From contig NZ_CP144913.1 in assembly GCF_037198315.1 (NCBI RefSeq), forward strand, positions 1,798,001 through 1,862,000: a DNA stretch of 64,000 nucleotides, written 5' to 3'. A program made the position numbers and the translations under genes. Each line of letters begins with the position of its first letter. The first letter of the stretch is position 1. The DNA comes from Janibacter sp. A1S7. Its GTDB lineage: Bacteria > Actinomycetota > Actinomycetes > Actinomycetales > Dermatophilaceae. Below the pieces are notes generated by a model that saw nothing but the letters and a program-made list of their open reading frames with translations, was not told the DNA's origin and ran no database searches. Shown here piece by piece: positions 22,601-31,875 of the stretch.

Positions 22601-23602
22601 TCAGCCGCGGTCGCCGAAGACCGGGTCACCGCGGTCGTCTGCGTGGGCCGGCACGTCGCGGTTCCTGCGTCGACCGATGATGACGGACAGGACCAGACCG
22701 GCGAGCAGCAGGACGAGACCGACCACGGTGAAGAGGACCGGGAGCGTGGATTGGATCATCGCCAGCTGCGTCGACTTCGACTTGTAGTCCTCGACGTTCG
22801 TGTCGACCGTCTCCTGGGTGAAGCTCGAGGTCGTCGTCAGGGCGTTGACGGTCTCGCCGTCGTGGCGGAACTCCTGGTGCTGGTCCTCGACGCGGTCGAT
22901 GATGACACCCGTGACGGGGTCGACCCAGAAGGTGCGCTCGTTGGAGTAGAAGCGGTCGGCCTCGACGGCGGGCGCAGAGGGTGCTCCACCGAACAACGAT
23001 CCCGGTAGCTCCATGGTCGTGTACTTGGTCAGCGGGACGTCGCTGGTGAACTTGTACAGGTCCATGCCCTGGAGCGTCTCCTCACCTTCGTACGTGACGG
23101 AGAAGGCCTGGCCCACGGTCGCGTCCCACCACTCGTAGGTGTCGACGGCCTTGGTGTCGAAGGGGAACTTCACCAGCAGTCCCTCACGCTCGACCTCTTC
23201 GCCGTTCTCGGACTCACCACAGCAGTTGATCGCCTCGCCGGTGTGACGGTCGAAGACCATCACGGACGTGCTGCCGGCCATTGGCATGTTGTCGCCGTTG
23301 TTGTCGCTGACCTGCCCCATGTTCCACACCGCGACGTCACGGCCGGTCTCCTCGGACGCGGCCTCGGAGGCCTCCGGGTCGCCGATGATGCGGGCGGTGG
23401 TGGTCAGCTCGCCGGTGGCCCCCGGCTCGACGTTGTCCGCGTCGAAGAAGGTCGCGTTGGGGTCCTGGATGACCGACGTGGTGTTCTGGTCGGTCGGGAC
23501 GACCGCCAGTTTCGGATAGGCATAGAACCGGAAGAGCAGTCCCATGGTGAGAATGAACGCGCCGACGCCCATGATGATCGCCGGCAGCAGGTACTTGCGC
23601 AC
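22601..23602 (-). CDS. DUF3068 (PorA-like family) membrane-anchored protein
   Basis: A 333-residue protein with one N-terminal membrane segment (residues ~8-28), a large extracytoplasmic domain, and a second membrane segment (~295-318) followed by a short basic tail. This is the DUF3068 layout, a family in many actinobacteria that some databases label PorA-like. The middle shows two adjacent cysteines (INCCGES). The GTG at 23602 has AAGGAGGG eight bases upstream. Function is unknown; it precedes the UDP-sugar decarboxylase on the same strand. Confidence 0.82.
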   Translation of the reverse strand: MRKYLLPAIIMGVGAFILTMGLLFRFYAYPKLAVVPTDQNTTSVIQDPNATFFDADNVEPGATGELTTTARIIGDPEASEAASEETGRDVAVWNMGQVSDNNGDNMPMAGSTSVMVFDRHTGEAINCCGESENGEEVEREGLLVKFPFDTKAVDTYEWWDATVGQAFSVTYEGEETLQGMDLYKFTSDVPLTKYTTMELPGSLFGGAPSAPAVEADRFYSNERTFWVDPVTGVIIDRVEDQHQEFRHDGETVNALTTTSSFTQETVDTNVEDYKSKSTQLAMIQSTLPVLFTVVGLVLLLAGLVLSVIIGRRRNRDVPAHADDRGDPVFGDRG

Positions 23603-23710
23603 GAGAGAAACCCTCCTTGGCCCTAAACAACTTACCGGACGGTAGCACCTCTTCGCCCGCGCTTCGGTCAAAAGGCAGACTAGAGGACGTGGCGTTCGCC
23701 ACTGTTGACC

Positions 23711-24250
23711 TCAGGATGGCCTGTCGTCGACCGGATCGGACCCGAGGACCCGGTCGAGAACCTCCACGATGCCGACGGACCCGTCGACGCGGAGCGTCCG
23801 CATCCCGAGACGTGCCGCCGGTTCCAGGTCGGAGGGCATGTCCCCGATCATCAGGCACCGGTCCGCGCTCGCCCAGGGTGCGCGCGAGAGCGCGGCGCGG
23901 AAGAGCCCGTCCTGCGGCTTGCGGCAGCGACACTCTCCCTCCTCGTGGGGACACACCGCGATGCCGTCGAGACGCCCGCCACCGAGCGCCACCTCCTCGC
24001 GGAGGCGCGCGTGCACGGCGACCAGGTCCGCGCCGGTCATCCGTCCGCGCGCGATGCCCCGCTGGTTCGTCACCAGGACGATGCGACATCCTGTCGCGGC
24101 GATCCTCCCGACGGCACGCCCGGCGCCCGGCAGCATGACCAGGTCCTCCGGGCGGGTGACGTAGCCATCCGGGACCCGGACGTTGAGCGTCCCGTCGCGA
24201 TCGAGCAGGACGAGGTCGAAGGGGGCCCCGGGCCCGGCGGAGTCGATCAC
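23711..24250 (-). CDS. gmhB: D-glycero-D-manno-heptose 1,7-bisphosphate phosphatase
   Basis: A HAD-IIIA phosphatase of 179 residues that removes the 7-phosphate from heptose 1,7-bisphosphate. The catalytic LDRDGTLN motif stands near residue 15, TNQRG near 55, the GmhB zinc site CPHEEGECRC near 100, and GDMPSDL near 130. The GTG at 24250 gives the usual family length; there is no strong ribosome site, and a start overlapping gmhA is possible. It is the third gene of the hddA-gmhA-gmhB cassette. A related histidinol phosphatase is the main alternative, but the neighbours favour heptose. Confidence 0.88.
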   Translation of the reverse strand: MIDSAGPGAPFDLVLLDRDGTLNVRVPDGYVTRPEDLVMLPGAGRAVGRIAATGCRIVLVTNQRGIARGRMTGADLVAVHARLREEVALGGGRLDGIAVCPHEEGECRCRKPQDGLFRAALSRAPWASADRCLMIGDMPSDLEPAARLGMRTLRVDGSVGIVEVLDRVLGSDPVDDRPS

Positions 24251-24279
24251 CGCCGGGCCGGACCACCACGGCTGCCGGG

Positions 24280-24891
24280 TCAGCCCTGCTCCTGCATCGC
24301 GTGGTCGACCGCCTCGCACCAGGCATGGGCCCAGAGCAGGTGGACCTCCTGGATCCGTGGTGTCTCCCGGGAAGGAACGACGAGGAGGTGGTCGGCGAGA
24401 TCCACCAGGCCGGCACCCTTCTCCCCCGTCATCAGGATCGTGACCAGGCCACGCGAGCGTGCCTCCGCCAGGGCGGCGACGATGTTGGGACTCGTGCCCG
24501 AGGTGGACATCGCCAGGAGGACGTCCCCCGGTCGGCCGAATGCCTGCACCCCGCGCACGAAGACCTGGTCGAAGCCGTAGTCGTTGCCGATCGCGGTCAG
24601 TGAGGAGTGCGACTCCGCCAGGCTGATCGCCGGCAGCGGGTGACGGTCCACGACGCACTTGCCGAGGAACTCGGCAGCGATGTGGCTGGAGATCGCGGCG
24701 CTGCCACCGTTGCCCGCGACGAGGAGCGCGCCGCCGGACCCCAGCGCTGCCAGGACGGCCACGCCGGCAGTGTGGGCGCGGTCGCGCAGGTCCGGGGCGG
24801 CGACCTGCTCTGCCAGCCGGCCCCAGGCCTCGATCCCGGCCTCGAGCCGGGTCGCGACGAGGTCGGCTCCCGAGCGTTCGTGCGTGGTCAT
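24280..24891 (-). CDS. gmhA: Sedoheptulose 7-phosphate isomerase
   Basis: A 203-residue SIS-domain isomerase that converts sedoheptulose 7-phosphate to D-glycero-D-manno-heptose 7-phosphate, the entry step of ADP- and GDP-heptose synthesis. The phosphate-binding serines appear in VAGNGGSAAISSH (near 60) and AMSTSGTSPN (near 120); SLTAIGNDYGFD is typical of GmhA. Its ATG overlaps the hddA stop by four bases. The N-terminal third is more divergent than the core. Confidence 0.92.
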   Translation of the reverse strand: MTTHERSGADLVATRLEAGIEAWGRLAEQVAAPDLRDRAHTAGVAVLAALGSGGALLVAGNGGSAAISSHIAAEFLGKCVVDRHPLPAISLAESHSSLTAIGNDYGFDQVFVRGVQAFGRPGDVLLAMSTSGTSPNIVAALAEARSRGLVTILMTGEKGAGLVDLADHLLVVPSRETPRIQEVHLLWAHAWCEAVDHAMQEQG

Positions 24892-25931
24892 TGGCGACCC
24901 TTCCAGGTGGTCACACCGTGCGTGGTGAAGGTGAACTCCGAGACCGTCAGCCCCAGCTCGATCAGGGCGTCGGCGACGACGTGGCGCCGCTCGAACTCGC
25001 AGATGAAGATCAGGTGGCCACCGCCACCCGCGCCGGTGACCTTGCCCCCGAGTGCACCGCTGCGCATGGCGATCTCGACTGCCTGGGAGATCAACGGCGT
25101 CGTGATCCGCGAGGACATCCGCTGCTTCTCGCGCCAGGCCTCGCCGAGCAGGTGGCCGACCTCGTCGACCTGGCCCCTCAGGAGCGCGATCCGCATGGCG
25201 TCCGCGAGGTCCCGCTGGGCTCGCAGGCCGGCCACGGCATCCAGGTCGCCGGTCTCGTACCGCGAGACCTGGTCCTCGATGATGTGGTCACTGACTCGGG
25301 TGCGTCCGGTGTACGCGAGCAACATGTTGTGCTCCAGCTCGTGCACGGTGTCCGCACGCACGCGCAGGGGGTTGACGACCACCTGGCCATCGGTGCGGAA
25401 CTCCATGAAGTTGAAGCCACCGAAGGCAGCCGCATACTGGTCCTGGGAGCCGCCGGGGATCGCGAGGTCCTCGCGCTCCAGTCGGTAGGCGAGTTCGGCG
25501 ATCTCGTACGGACCCAGATCGAGACCGCAGTGTCGGGCGACGAGGTCGATGACGGCCACCATCACGGCGCTCGAGCTGCCCAGACCCGATCCCGGAGGTG
25601 CGTTGGTGTGCAGGAAGAGGTCGAATCCGCCCGAGGCCATCGCTCCCTCGAGCGCCATGATGCGGGCGATCGCCGCCTTCGGCAGGTCGAGCTCACCGTC
25701 GAGCTCGAGCGGGGCGCCGACGTCGTAGCCGATCGAGGTCCCGTAGTCGTGGGACTCGACGGTGATGTGGCCGTCATCGCGTGGGCGCAGCGTCGCGTAG
25801 GCGTAGCTGCCGATCGTGGCGCTGAGGACCGCTCCCCCTTCGCGCTCGGGGAAGGGAGCCACGTCCGAGCCACCGCCGGCGAAGCTGACCCGAAGGGGCG
25901 CGCGGGCACGCAGTACCGGGCGCACGGTCAT
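24888..25931 (-). CDS. hddA: D-glycero-D-manno-heptose 7-phosphate kinase
   Basis: A GHMP-family kinase of 347 residues. The N-terminal RAPLRVSFAGGGSD and the ATP loop PPGSGLGSSSA (near 110) match HddA, which phosphorylates the anomeric position of heptose 7-phosphate; HddA belongs to the GDP-heptose branch described from S-layer glycan synthesis in Aneurinibacillus. GAGGGGHLIF near the C-terminus is the third GHMP motif. The ATG at 25931 has AGAGGG six bases upstream. It heads the cassette and is divergent from the acyltransferase. Confidence 0.9.
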   Translation of the reverse strand: MTVRPVLRARAPLRVSFAGGGSDVAPFPEREGGAVLSATIGSYAYATLRPRDDGHITVESHDYGTSIGYDVGAPLELDGELDLPKAAIARIMALEGAMASGGFDLFLHTNAPPGSGLGSSSAVMVAVIDLVARHCGLDLGPYEIAELAYRLEREDLAIPGGSQDQYAAAFGGFNFMEFRTDGQVVVNPLRVRADTVHELEHNMLLAYTGRTRVSDHIIEDQVSRYETGDLDAVAGLRAQRDLADAMRIALLRGQVDEVGHLLGEAWREKQRMSSRITTPLISQAVEIAMRSGALGGKVTGAGGGGHLIFICEFERRHVVADALIELGLTVSEFTFTTHGVTTWKGRQ

Positions 25932-25960
25932 GGACATCCCTCTCATGCAGCACAATCGAC

Positions 25961-27187
25961 GTGTACCGAATAGTAGGTGACGACATCGACGCACGTTTGC
26001 ACGCCCGACCACGCATCCTCGGCCTCGACCTGCTCCGGGCGCTCGCGGCCTGGCTCGTGCTGCTGTCCCACGTGGCCTTCTGGACCGGCAGGAGCAGTGC
26101 GGGCATCGTCGGCGGGCTCGCCGCCCGCGGCGAGCTCGGGGTGGCCATCTTCTTCGCCCTGTCGGCCTTCCTGCTGTCCACCCCCTTCGTCCGACGGGCG
26201 CTCGGGCAGCCAGCCCGGTGGTCACTCGGCACCTACCTGGTGCGCCGGGCAGCACGGATCATGCCTGCCTACCTGCTGGCTCTCGCCGGGGTCGTGACCG
26301 CGGCAGCCGTGATCGGAGGCGCTGCCGCTGACGTGCTCGACCTCCCGACCGTGCTCGTCCACCTCGTCGTCGGACAGGGGTGGACGGGACGCACCTTCCA
26401 GTCCTTCACCCAGACGTGGAGCCTGACGACCGAGGTCACCTTCTACCTGGTCCTCCCGGTCGTCGCGCTGGTGCTGGCTCGTCCGACGAGAGGAGCCACC
26501 CCCTTGGCAACGGCCCACCGGCTGCTCGTGGCCTGTGGCGTCGTCGCCGTCGTCGGGTTGGTTTGCCAAGGGGCCACCGGTCTGCTGCCGAGCCCCGAGG
26601 ACGCCGGTGTCCTTGGTACCTCGGCAGCCGGGCACGCCGCGTGGTTCGCCCTGGGGGCGGCCGTCACGGTCGTCATCGAGGCGGAGCACGCCGGCCATCC
26701 GGTCTCCCGACGGCCGTGGCTGGAGGTCCTGCGCACCAGTCCCGGCACCCTCGTCCTCCTCGCCGGCGTCCTGTGGCTGGCCGCCTCGTCGGACGTCGCC
26801 GGGCCACGCGGGCTGGAGCCGGCGAGCGGGCTCGAGTCGGTTGCCGCCGAGGCGCTCTACGGCCTGGTCGCCGGATGCCTCCTGCTCGCGGCGACGACCC
26901 GTGGCCTGACCGAGCTGCTCACCGACTCGTCTGTCGCCGGCCCCGCGCGATGGCTCGGTGACATCTCCTACGGCGTCTTCCTCTGGCACGTCGTCGTGCT
27001 CCAGGTGAGTTTTGCGGTGCTTGACCTCCAGCTCTTCGCCGCTCCCTTCGGCCTCGTCCTCGTGCTGACCACGGTCGTCAGCGTGGGGCTGGCCCATCTG
27101 TCGTGGAGCCTGCTGGAGCGTCCGGTGCTGGCCCGGGCCCACCGGCGCCGGCACGCGCCAGTGCCCCAGCCAGCATCCCGAGCGTGA
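25961..27187 (+). CDS. Acyltransferase 3 (OafA/YrhL-like) membrane protein
   Basis: A 408-residue polytopic membrane protein with about ten hydrophobic segments. The N-terminal GLDLLRALAAWLVLLSH, with the catalytic His, and the late DISYGVFLWHVVV are marks of the acyltransferase-3 family, which O-acetylates or otherwise acylates surface sugars. No SGNH domain follows. The start is uncertain: GTG 25961 is used, TTG 25997 is possible. Its last ~110 bases overlap the 3' end of the AftD-like gene on the other strand. It lies between the heptose cassette and that giant transferase, which suggests glycan decoration. Confidence 0.85.
   Translation: MYRIVGDDIDARLHARPRILGLDLLRALAAWLVLLSHVAFWTGRSSAGIVGGLAARGELGVAIFFALSAFLLSTPFVRRALGQPARWSLGTYLVRRAARIMPAYLLALAGVVTAAAVIGGAAADVLDLPTVLVHLVVGQGWTGRTFQSFTQTWSLTTEVTFYLVLPVVALVLARPTRGATPLATAHRLLVACGVVAVVGLVCQGATGLLPSPEDAGVLGTSAAGHAAWFALGAAVTVVIEAEHAGHPVSRRPWLEVLRTSPGTLVLLAGVLWLAASSDVAGPRGLEPASGLESVAAEALYGLVAGCLLLAATTRGLTELLTDSSVAGPARWLGDISYGVFLWHVVVLQVSFAVLDLQLFAAPFGLVLVLTTVVSVGLAHLSWSLLERPVLARAHRRRHAPVPQPASRA
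25969..25974 (-). promoter_or_regulatory. -10 element of the heptose cassette (candidate)
   Basis: TACTAT on the minus strand, about 40 bases before the hddA ATG; the transcript would have a leader of roughly 30 bases with the AGAGGG ribosome site. No convincing -35 is seen. Confidence 0.5.
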
Positions 27188-30100
27188 ACGTCCCCAGGCC
27201 CTGCGCCACCCAGGCCCCGGCCGACTGACGCTCGGCCACCCCGAGGACGGCGAGTGCCACCCCGGCGCCGGCGAGGACGAGCGCCACGGCGAGCCAGCGG
27301 AACCGAGGGGGAACCAACGCTCCCGGCACGGCGACGAGCAGACCGAGCGGTCCGGCCACGAGGAGCCCGATGACCGCCGCGGACAGGACACCGATGACGA
27401 TCGGCCCGCGCCCGCGACCTGCGTCCGGCATGGACGCGGTGGTCCCGCCCCCCGCCGGGTCGGCGCGTTCGTGCGGCCCTTCGCCACCCGGAGCGGGAGC
27501 CGCTCGTCGGCGCAGAGCCAGCTCGATGGCTCCCCAGATGAGGAGCAGCACCGCCGCGACGGCGCCGGCGGCCAGGGCCGCTCGGTGCGTGCGGTTGGGG
27601 GTGAACTCGACGCCGACGGTGGTGGCCGGCCCCGCCGGTACGACGAAGGCCTGGCGCCACCCGTCCACGGTGACGGGACGCAGGGTCTGACCGTCAGTCG
27701 TGATCGCCTGCCAGCCCTCGTTGGCGCCCTGGGTGAGCACCAGCAGCGAGCGCTCGCCCGACCCGACGTCGAAGGACCAGCTGCCGGCGTGCTCACGGTG
27801 GCTGGCGACCGCCCGGGTCCGGGTCACCCCGGGAGCGGTCCAGCCCTCGGGGACCAGCGAGACCCGCTCGGCCACGAGTCCGGGGACGGCGGTGGCGGTG
27901 ACCGTCCCGTCACCGGCGGGCAGGTCCCCGCACGGGGTGGCCGCCACCGGCCCACCCTCGATGAGGGCACGGCGCGACGCATCGAGGGAGAGTCCGACCC
28001 GACCGTCCCCACGGCCGACGGAGCCGGCCTGACCGCAGTCCAACCGAACCTGCTCCCGTGGCCCGTCGATCCCCGGCACGGTCACCTCCGGCGCCGACCA
28101 TGCGGCACGACCGGGCGGTCGGGGAAAGCTCAACGTCAGGTGCTGCGTCCGCTGTCGCGGGATCGTCAGCGTGGTGCCGCTGGGCAGGACGTACCGCTCG
28201 GAGTCCGTGGCCACGGTGACACCACCGACCGCGCGGTCGAGCCGGATCGTGCCGACCTCCTGCTCGGCCTGGAAGTCGATGGACAGGACGGGGTCGGCCG
28301 TCCCGGCGGCGGGAGTCCACCGCGTGTCCGGGTCACCGTCGAGCGCGGCGACCGGCCAGCGCTCCAGGTCGGCCGACGAGGCGAATCCGTCCGGCAGGGT
28401 ACTGCCGTGCAGGCTCCAGGGCGCGGCGACCAGATCCTGGCCGGCGGCACCCGGACGGATCCGCACGGTCGCCGAGATCCGGCTCCTGGGCAGGGCACCG
28501 GCCCGCCGAACCAGGGTGCTCGGGTCCTCTCCCGCGGTGAGGTCCGCGCCGGCACGCGGGTCGCGGGTGAACAGCACCGGCCCGCTGCCGTCCGGGAGGG
28601 TGAGTCCGGTCCCGAGCCGCGGCCCCCCGTCGAGCTCCACCTCGCGAACCCCCACGGGTCGGGCATCGTCACCGTCCGCCCCCGGCTGCGTCCTGAGGTC
28701 GATGGTGATCTCGTCGCGATCTGCGCCGTCGAGAGGGACGTGCCAGGTCATCGAGTCCTGTGGCCGGCTTCCCTGCCTCCCGTCGACGGAGACGGACGCG
28801 AGGCGGCCGAGGTCACCTCCCCAGGCCTCGTGGACGAGGACCTCGCGGGGTGAGGCCGTCTCGTCGAGGTGGAGGGTGATCTGCTGCGTCGCAGCCCCGT
28901 CGCCGCTGACCCACGCTGTCGCCGGGTCCCCGTCAACGAGTGCCGCGGGCCCCTCCCCAGGGCTCCGCGGGGCACGGGCGAAGGGGGAGGCCGCGCTGGA
29001 GCTGGTGGCGATCCCGGAGAGGCCGATCCAGAAGCGGGTCGTCCAACTCGCCCCCGGGCCCGCGCCATCGGCCGGAGGGGCCGTGAGCGCCCGGCTACCC
29101 ACGGTCGTCGGCAGGCGGTCCCCGGCCGGGAGGGTCGGACCGCTGCCCAGCGCCGGTGGGCGGCCGGAGTTGAGCGCCTGCCAGCGCAGGGTGTCCGTCC
29201 TCACCTGCGCGGGGCGGTCGGCGGTGGGTTGCCGCGTCACCGATCGGGGGTCCAGCAGTCCCGCCGCGACGAGTGCGAACCACCCTTCGGGGGCGGCTGC
29301 CACGGTGACCACGGCGTCGGTCGGGACCATGGTGACGGGTGAGGCCGGCTCCTCCAGGCGCCAGATGCTGATCTCCTCACGACCCTCCCCGTGGGACCAC
29401 GTGCGGCTCAGCCCCGGCGAGGCCGCGAGCGTGGCGGCGACCCGGCCCGGGTCCACGGCAGCGAGGTCCTGGCCCAGCCCCCCGCGCACGACCACCCGGG
29501 AGATCCCGAGACGGCGCAGGCCGGCAGCCAGCTCCGGTTGGCTGCGTCCGGTGGCCGCGAGTGCGTCCACGTGGTCGAGCACGCGGGTCGCTCCGGGATG
29601 CCCCAAGGGTGCTGCGGCCCGGACGAGGACCGGCGAGGACGCCAGCGCCCGCAGCGGCTCGTCGGTGACCCGCCCCCAGGTGAAGTCGGCTGTGCGTGCA
29701 CCCGGCAGGACCAGCGTGGTGCCCCCGTCCTGCTCGGCCAGGGCGTCGACCCTCTCGGCGGTCTGCGTCCAGGTCGCGGGGATGCCCCGCGGTGCCCAGG
29801 CGTCGCCGACCCGGCCCACCCACACCGGGGAGAGTGCGCCGACGAGGGCGAGCACGGTGGTGACCACCACGACCTGCCGCACCAGCGGTCCCGCTCCCCG
29901 CTCGATCCGTGTCGCCCAGTGGGCCAGCAGTCCCACGCCCACAGCGACGGGCAGGCGCACGAGAAGGTCTGCCTTGTGCACGTTGCGCAGCGGCGCGAGG
30001 GGGCCGTCCAGGAGGTGCTGGACCGGTTCGGCGAGGAGCCCCGAGCCCGCGCCGGTGCGGCCCATGGTCATGGTGACCGTCCCGACGAGAACCAGCAGGA

Positions 30101-31142
30101 GGGCCCACCGCGTGAGATGGGCCCCTCCCCCTTCGTCGGTGGTGACCGGCTCGGCCCGCCGTCTCAGCAGACCCGCCAGCCCCAGCCCGGCGAGCACCGT
30201 CGTGGCGATGATCGCGGTGACCGACTGCGCCAGCACCCATCCGCTCTGCCAGGTCGGGTGGTCGCCGTCAGTGAGGATGAAGGCGATCCAGTGCTCGGTC
30301 CCCCGCAGGACATTGGTCACGGTGGCCACCGCGGTCGTCATGGAGGCCACCTCGATGTGGTCGAGGAAGGGGTAGGAGTAGCGTCCGAGCACGATGAGGG
30401 GGCCGAGCCACCACAGCGCCCCCAGGACGGTCGCCGGCAGCCACCAGGCCAGGGCGCGACCCCGGCCACGGGCCGTGGGGGCCACCGCGATCCACGCCGC
30501 CGCGGGCACGAGCGCGACAAGGGAGACCGTGGCGTTGACGCCACCGAGGCAGAGCGTGAGCAGGCCGGTCGCCACCGCCCCCCTGCGTCGACCTGTTCTC
30601 CCGGCCGCCGGCGCGACCATCCGGTCCGCGACGAGCACCAGCCAGGGCGCGAGCGCATACGGCCACACCTCGACGGAGATCTCCGCCAGCACCGTGAGCA
30701 CCCGCGGTGACAGTGCGAAGACGACGGCGGTGACCAGGGCGGGGACCGTCGGCAGACCGACGACGCGACGGGCCAACCGCTCCGCGCCCACGAAGGCGAC
30801 GACCAGGAGCAGGGTCCACCACAGTCGTTGGGTGACCCATCCGGGCAGTCCGGCAGCATCGCCGGCGAGGAAGACGGAACCCATCGGCCAGAGGTAGCCA
30901 TAGGCCTGGTTCTGCAGCTCGCCGATCCCGGTGTGATCGTTCCACGCCCACAGGGAGCGCCGGAGGTACCTGGCCGGGGAGACCACGAGGTCGGTCTTGG
31001 TGTCCGGCTGGAGTCGTCCCGGGGCGATGAGCCACGGCAGGACGGCCACGAGCAGCGTCGCCGCCAGTCGCTGCACCCGTTGTCGGACCTCCTCGACGGC
31101 TCCTGCGTCCGCAGCCGACCCGGTGTCCTGCGCCGGGGTCAT
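27078..31142 (-). CDS. AftD-like arabinofuranosyltransferase-family GT-C protein (DUF3367), first copy
   Basis: A giant membrane glycosyltransferase-like protein of 1354 residues. The N-terminal ~440 residues hold many membrane helices and the family motif region DTKTDLVVSPARYLRR followed by LQNQAYGYLWPMG. The outside part carries two discoidin-type carbohydrate-binding modules, visible as DGDPATAWVSGDG (near 735) and DGDPDTRWTP (near 935). Four or so membrane helices close the protein (~1190-1330). Mycobacterial AftD adds alpha-1,3-arabinofuranose to arabinan from a lipid-linked donor; donor and acceptor here are unknown. The ATG at 31142 overlaps the upstream methyltransferase stop (ATGA). 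A DUF2613 gene lies nearby, as beside mycobacterial aftD. Confidence 0.88.
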   Translation of the reverse strand: MTPAQDTGSAADAGAVEEVRQRVQRLAATLLVAVLPWLIAPGRLQPDTKTDLVVSPARYLRRSLWAWNDHTGIGELQNQAYGYLWPMGSVFLAGDAAGLPGWVTQRLWWTLLLVVAFVGAERLARRVVGLPTVPALVTAVVFALSPRVLTVLAEISVEVWPYALAPWLVLVADRMVAPAAGRTGRRRGAVATGLLTLCLGGVNATVSLVALVPAAAWIAVAPTARGRGRALAWWLPATVLGALWWLGPLIVLGRYSYPFLDHIEVASMTTAVATVTNVLRGTEHWIAFILTDGDHPTWQSGWVLAQSVTAIIATTVLAGLGLAGLLRRRAEPVTTDEGGGAHLTRWALLLVLVGTVTMTMGRTGAGSGLLAEPVQHLLDGPLAPLRNVHKADLLVRLPVAVGVGLLAHWATRIERGAGPLVRQVVVVTTVLALVGALSPVWVGRVGDAWAPRGIPATWTQTAERVDALAEQDGGTTLVLPGARTADFTWGRVTDEPLRALASSPVLVRAAAPLGHPGATRVLDHVDALAATGRSQPELAAGLRRLGISRVVVRGGLGQDLAAVDPGRVAATLAASPGLSRTWSHGEGREEISIWRLEEPASPVTMVPTDAVVTVAAAPEGWFALVAAGLLDPRSVTRQPTADRPAQVRTDTLRWQALNSGRPPALGSGPTLPAGDRLPTTVGSRALTAPPADGAGPGASWTTRFWIGLSGIATSSSAASPFARAPRSPGEGPAALVDGDPATAWVSGDGAATQQITLHLDETASPREVLVHEAWGGDLGRLASVSVDGRQGSRPQDSMTWHVPLDGADRDEITIDLRTQPGADGDDARPVGVREVELDGGPRLGTGLTLPDGSGPVLFTRDPRAGADLTAGEDPSTLVRRAGALPRSRISATVRIRPGAAGQDLVAAPWSLHGSTLPDGFASSADLERWPVAALDGDPDTRWTPAAGTADPVLSIDFQAEQEVGTIRLDRAVGGVTVATDSERYVLPSGTTLTIPRQRTQHLTLSFPRPPGRAAWSAPEVTVPGIDGPREQVRLDCGQAGSVGRGDGRVGLSLDASRRALIEGGPVAATPCGDLPAGDGTVTATAVPGLVAERVSLVPEGWTAPGVTRTRAVASHREHAGSWSFDVGSGERSLLVLTQGANEGWQAITTDGQTLRPVTVDGWRQAFVVPAGPATTVGVEFTPNRTHRAALAAGAVAAVLLLIWGAIELALRRRAAPAPGGEGPHERADPAGGGTTASMPDAGRGRGPIVIGVLSAAVIGLLVAGPLGLLVAVPGALVPPRFRWLAVALVLAGAGVALAVLGVAERQSAGAWVAQGLGTFTLGMLAGALARAGAGGPGPAPDAPAGSTTDGPAPR

Positions 31143-31861
31143 CGCCGCCGAAGGACGAGCAGGAGGTTCCACGTGAGGACCTCGCGGACACCCGGCAGAC
31201 GCAGGATGGCCGCGCACCAGTCGGGCAGGTAACGCGGGCGGGCGGCGAGGACCTCGACGTCCGCGCCGCGGGCCCAGCGCAGCCCCTGACGCACGGACAC
31301 GCGGTAGAGCGTCTCCCCCACCCTGTTCTTCGGCGGGTGCCCGTGCGTGCGCTCGTAGCGGCGGATGGCCCGCTGCCCTCCGAGCCAGTGCCAGGGCGAG
31401 GTCTCGTGCCCGCCCCACGGGGAGAGCCAATTGGTGTAGGACAGCAGGACGATCCCGCCGGGTCGGGTGACGCGCAGCAGCTCGTCGGCCACGGCCTCGG
31501 GGTCCGGGACGTGCTCCCACATGTTGCTCGAGAAGACGACGTCCACCGATGCCTCGGCCAGGGGCAACCGCAGTGCGTCGCCGACCACACCACCGTCGCG
31601 TACCGACGCGACCATCGGATCGTGGTCGAGCGGGACGTAGCGCGCCCCCTCCTGCCGAAAGGCCCGGGCGAACTCGCTCGGCCCGGCACCGACGTCCAGG
31701 ACCGTCCGGCCGTGCAGGCCGGTGTGCTCACGCAGCAGGTCGATGGAGTCGGCCGCGAGCTCCGAGTAGAAGCGGTGCGGGTCCGTCTGCTCGACCAGGA
31801 AGGCCGAGAAGAGCCGCACCGAGCGTCGGATCCCGCGATGCGCGGGCGGTGGGGTGGTCAT
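31139..31861 (-). CDS. Class I SAM-dependent methyltransferase
   Basis: A 240-residue methyltransferase with motif I VLDVGAGPSEFAR near residue 55, YVPLDHDP after it, and the SSNMWEHVPDPEAVADELLRVTRPGG block typical of the Methyltransf_11 fold. It lies between a second methyltransferase and the AftD-like gene, joined by ATGA overlaps on the downstream side, so a surface-glycan or lipid-carrier substrate is likely. The ATG at 31861 has a weak GGGTGG seven bases upstream; the ATG at 31879, which overlaps the upstream stop, is equally possible. Confidence 0.88.
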   Translation of the reverse strand: MTTPPPAHRGIRRSVRLFSAFLVEQTDPHRFYSELAADSIDLLREHTGLHGRTVLDVGAGPSEFARAFRQEGARYVPLDHDPMVASVRDGGVVGDALRLPLAEASVDVVFSSNMWEHVPDPEAVADELLRVTRPGGIVLLSYTNWLSPWGGHETSPWHWLGGQRAIRRYERTHGHPPKNRVGETLYRVSVRQGLRWARGADVEVLAARPRYLPDWCAAILRLPGVREVLTWNLLLVLRRR

Positions 31862-31875
31862 CGGCACGCCACCCA

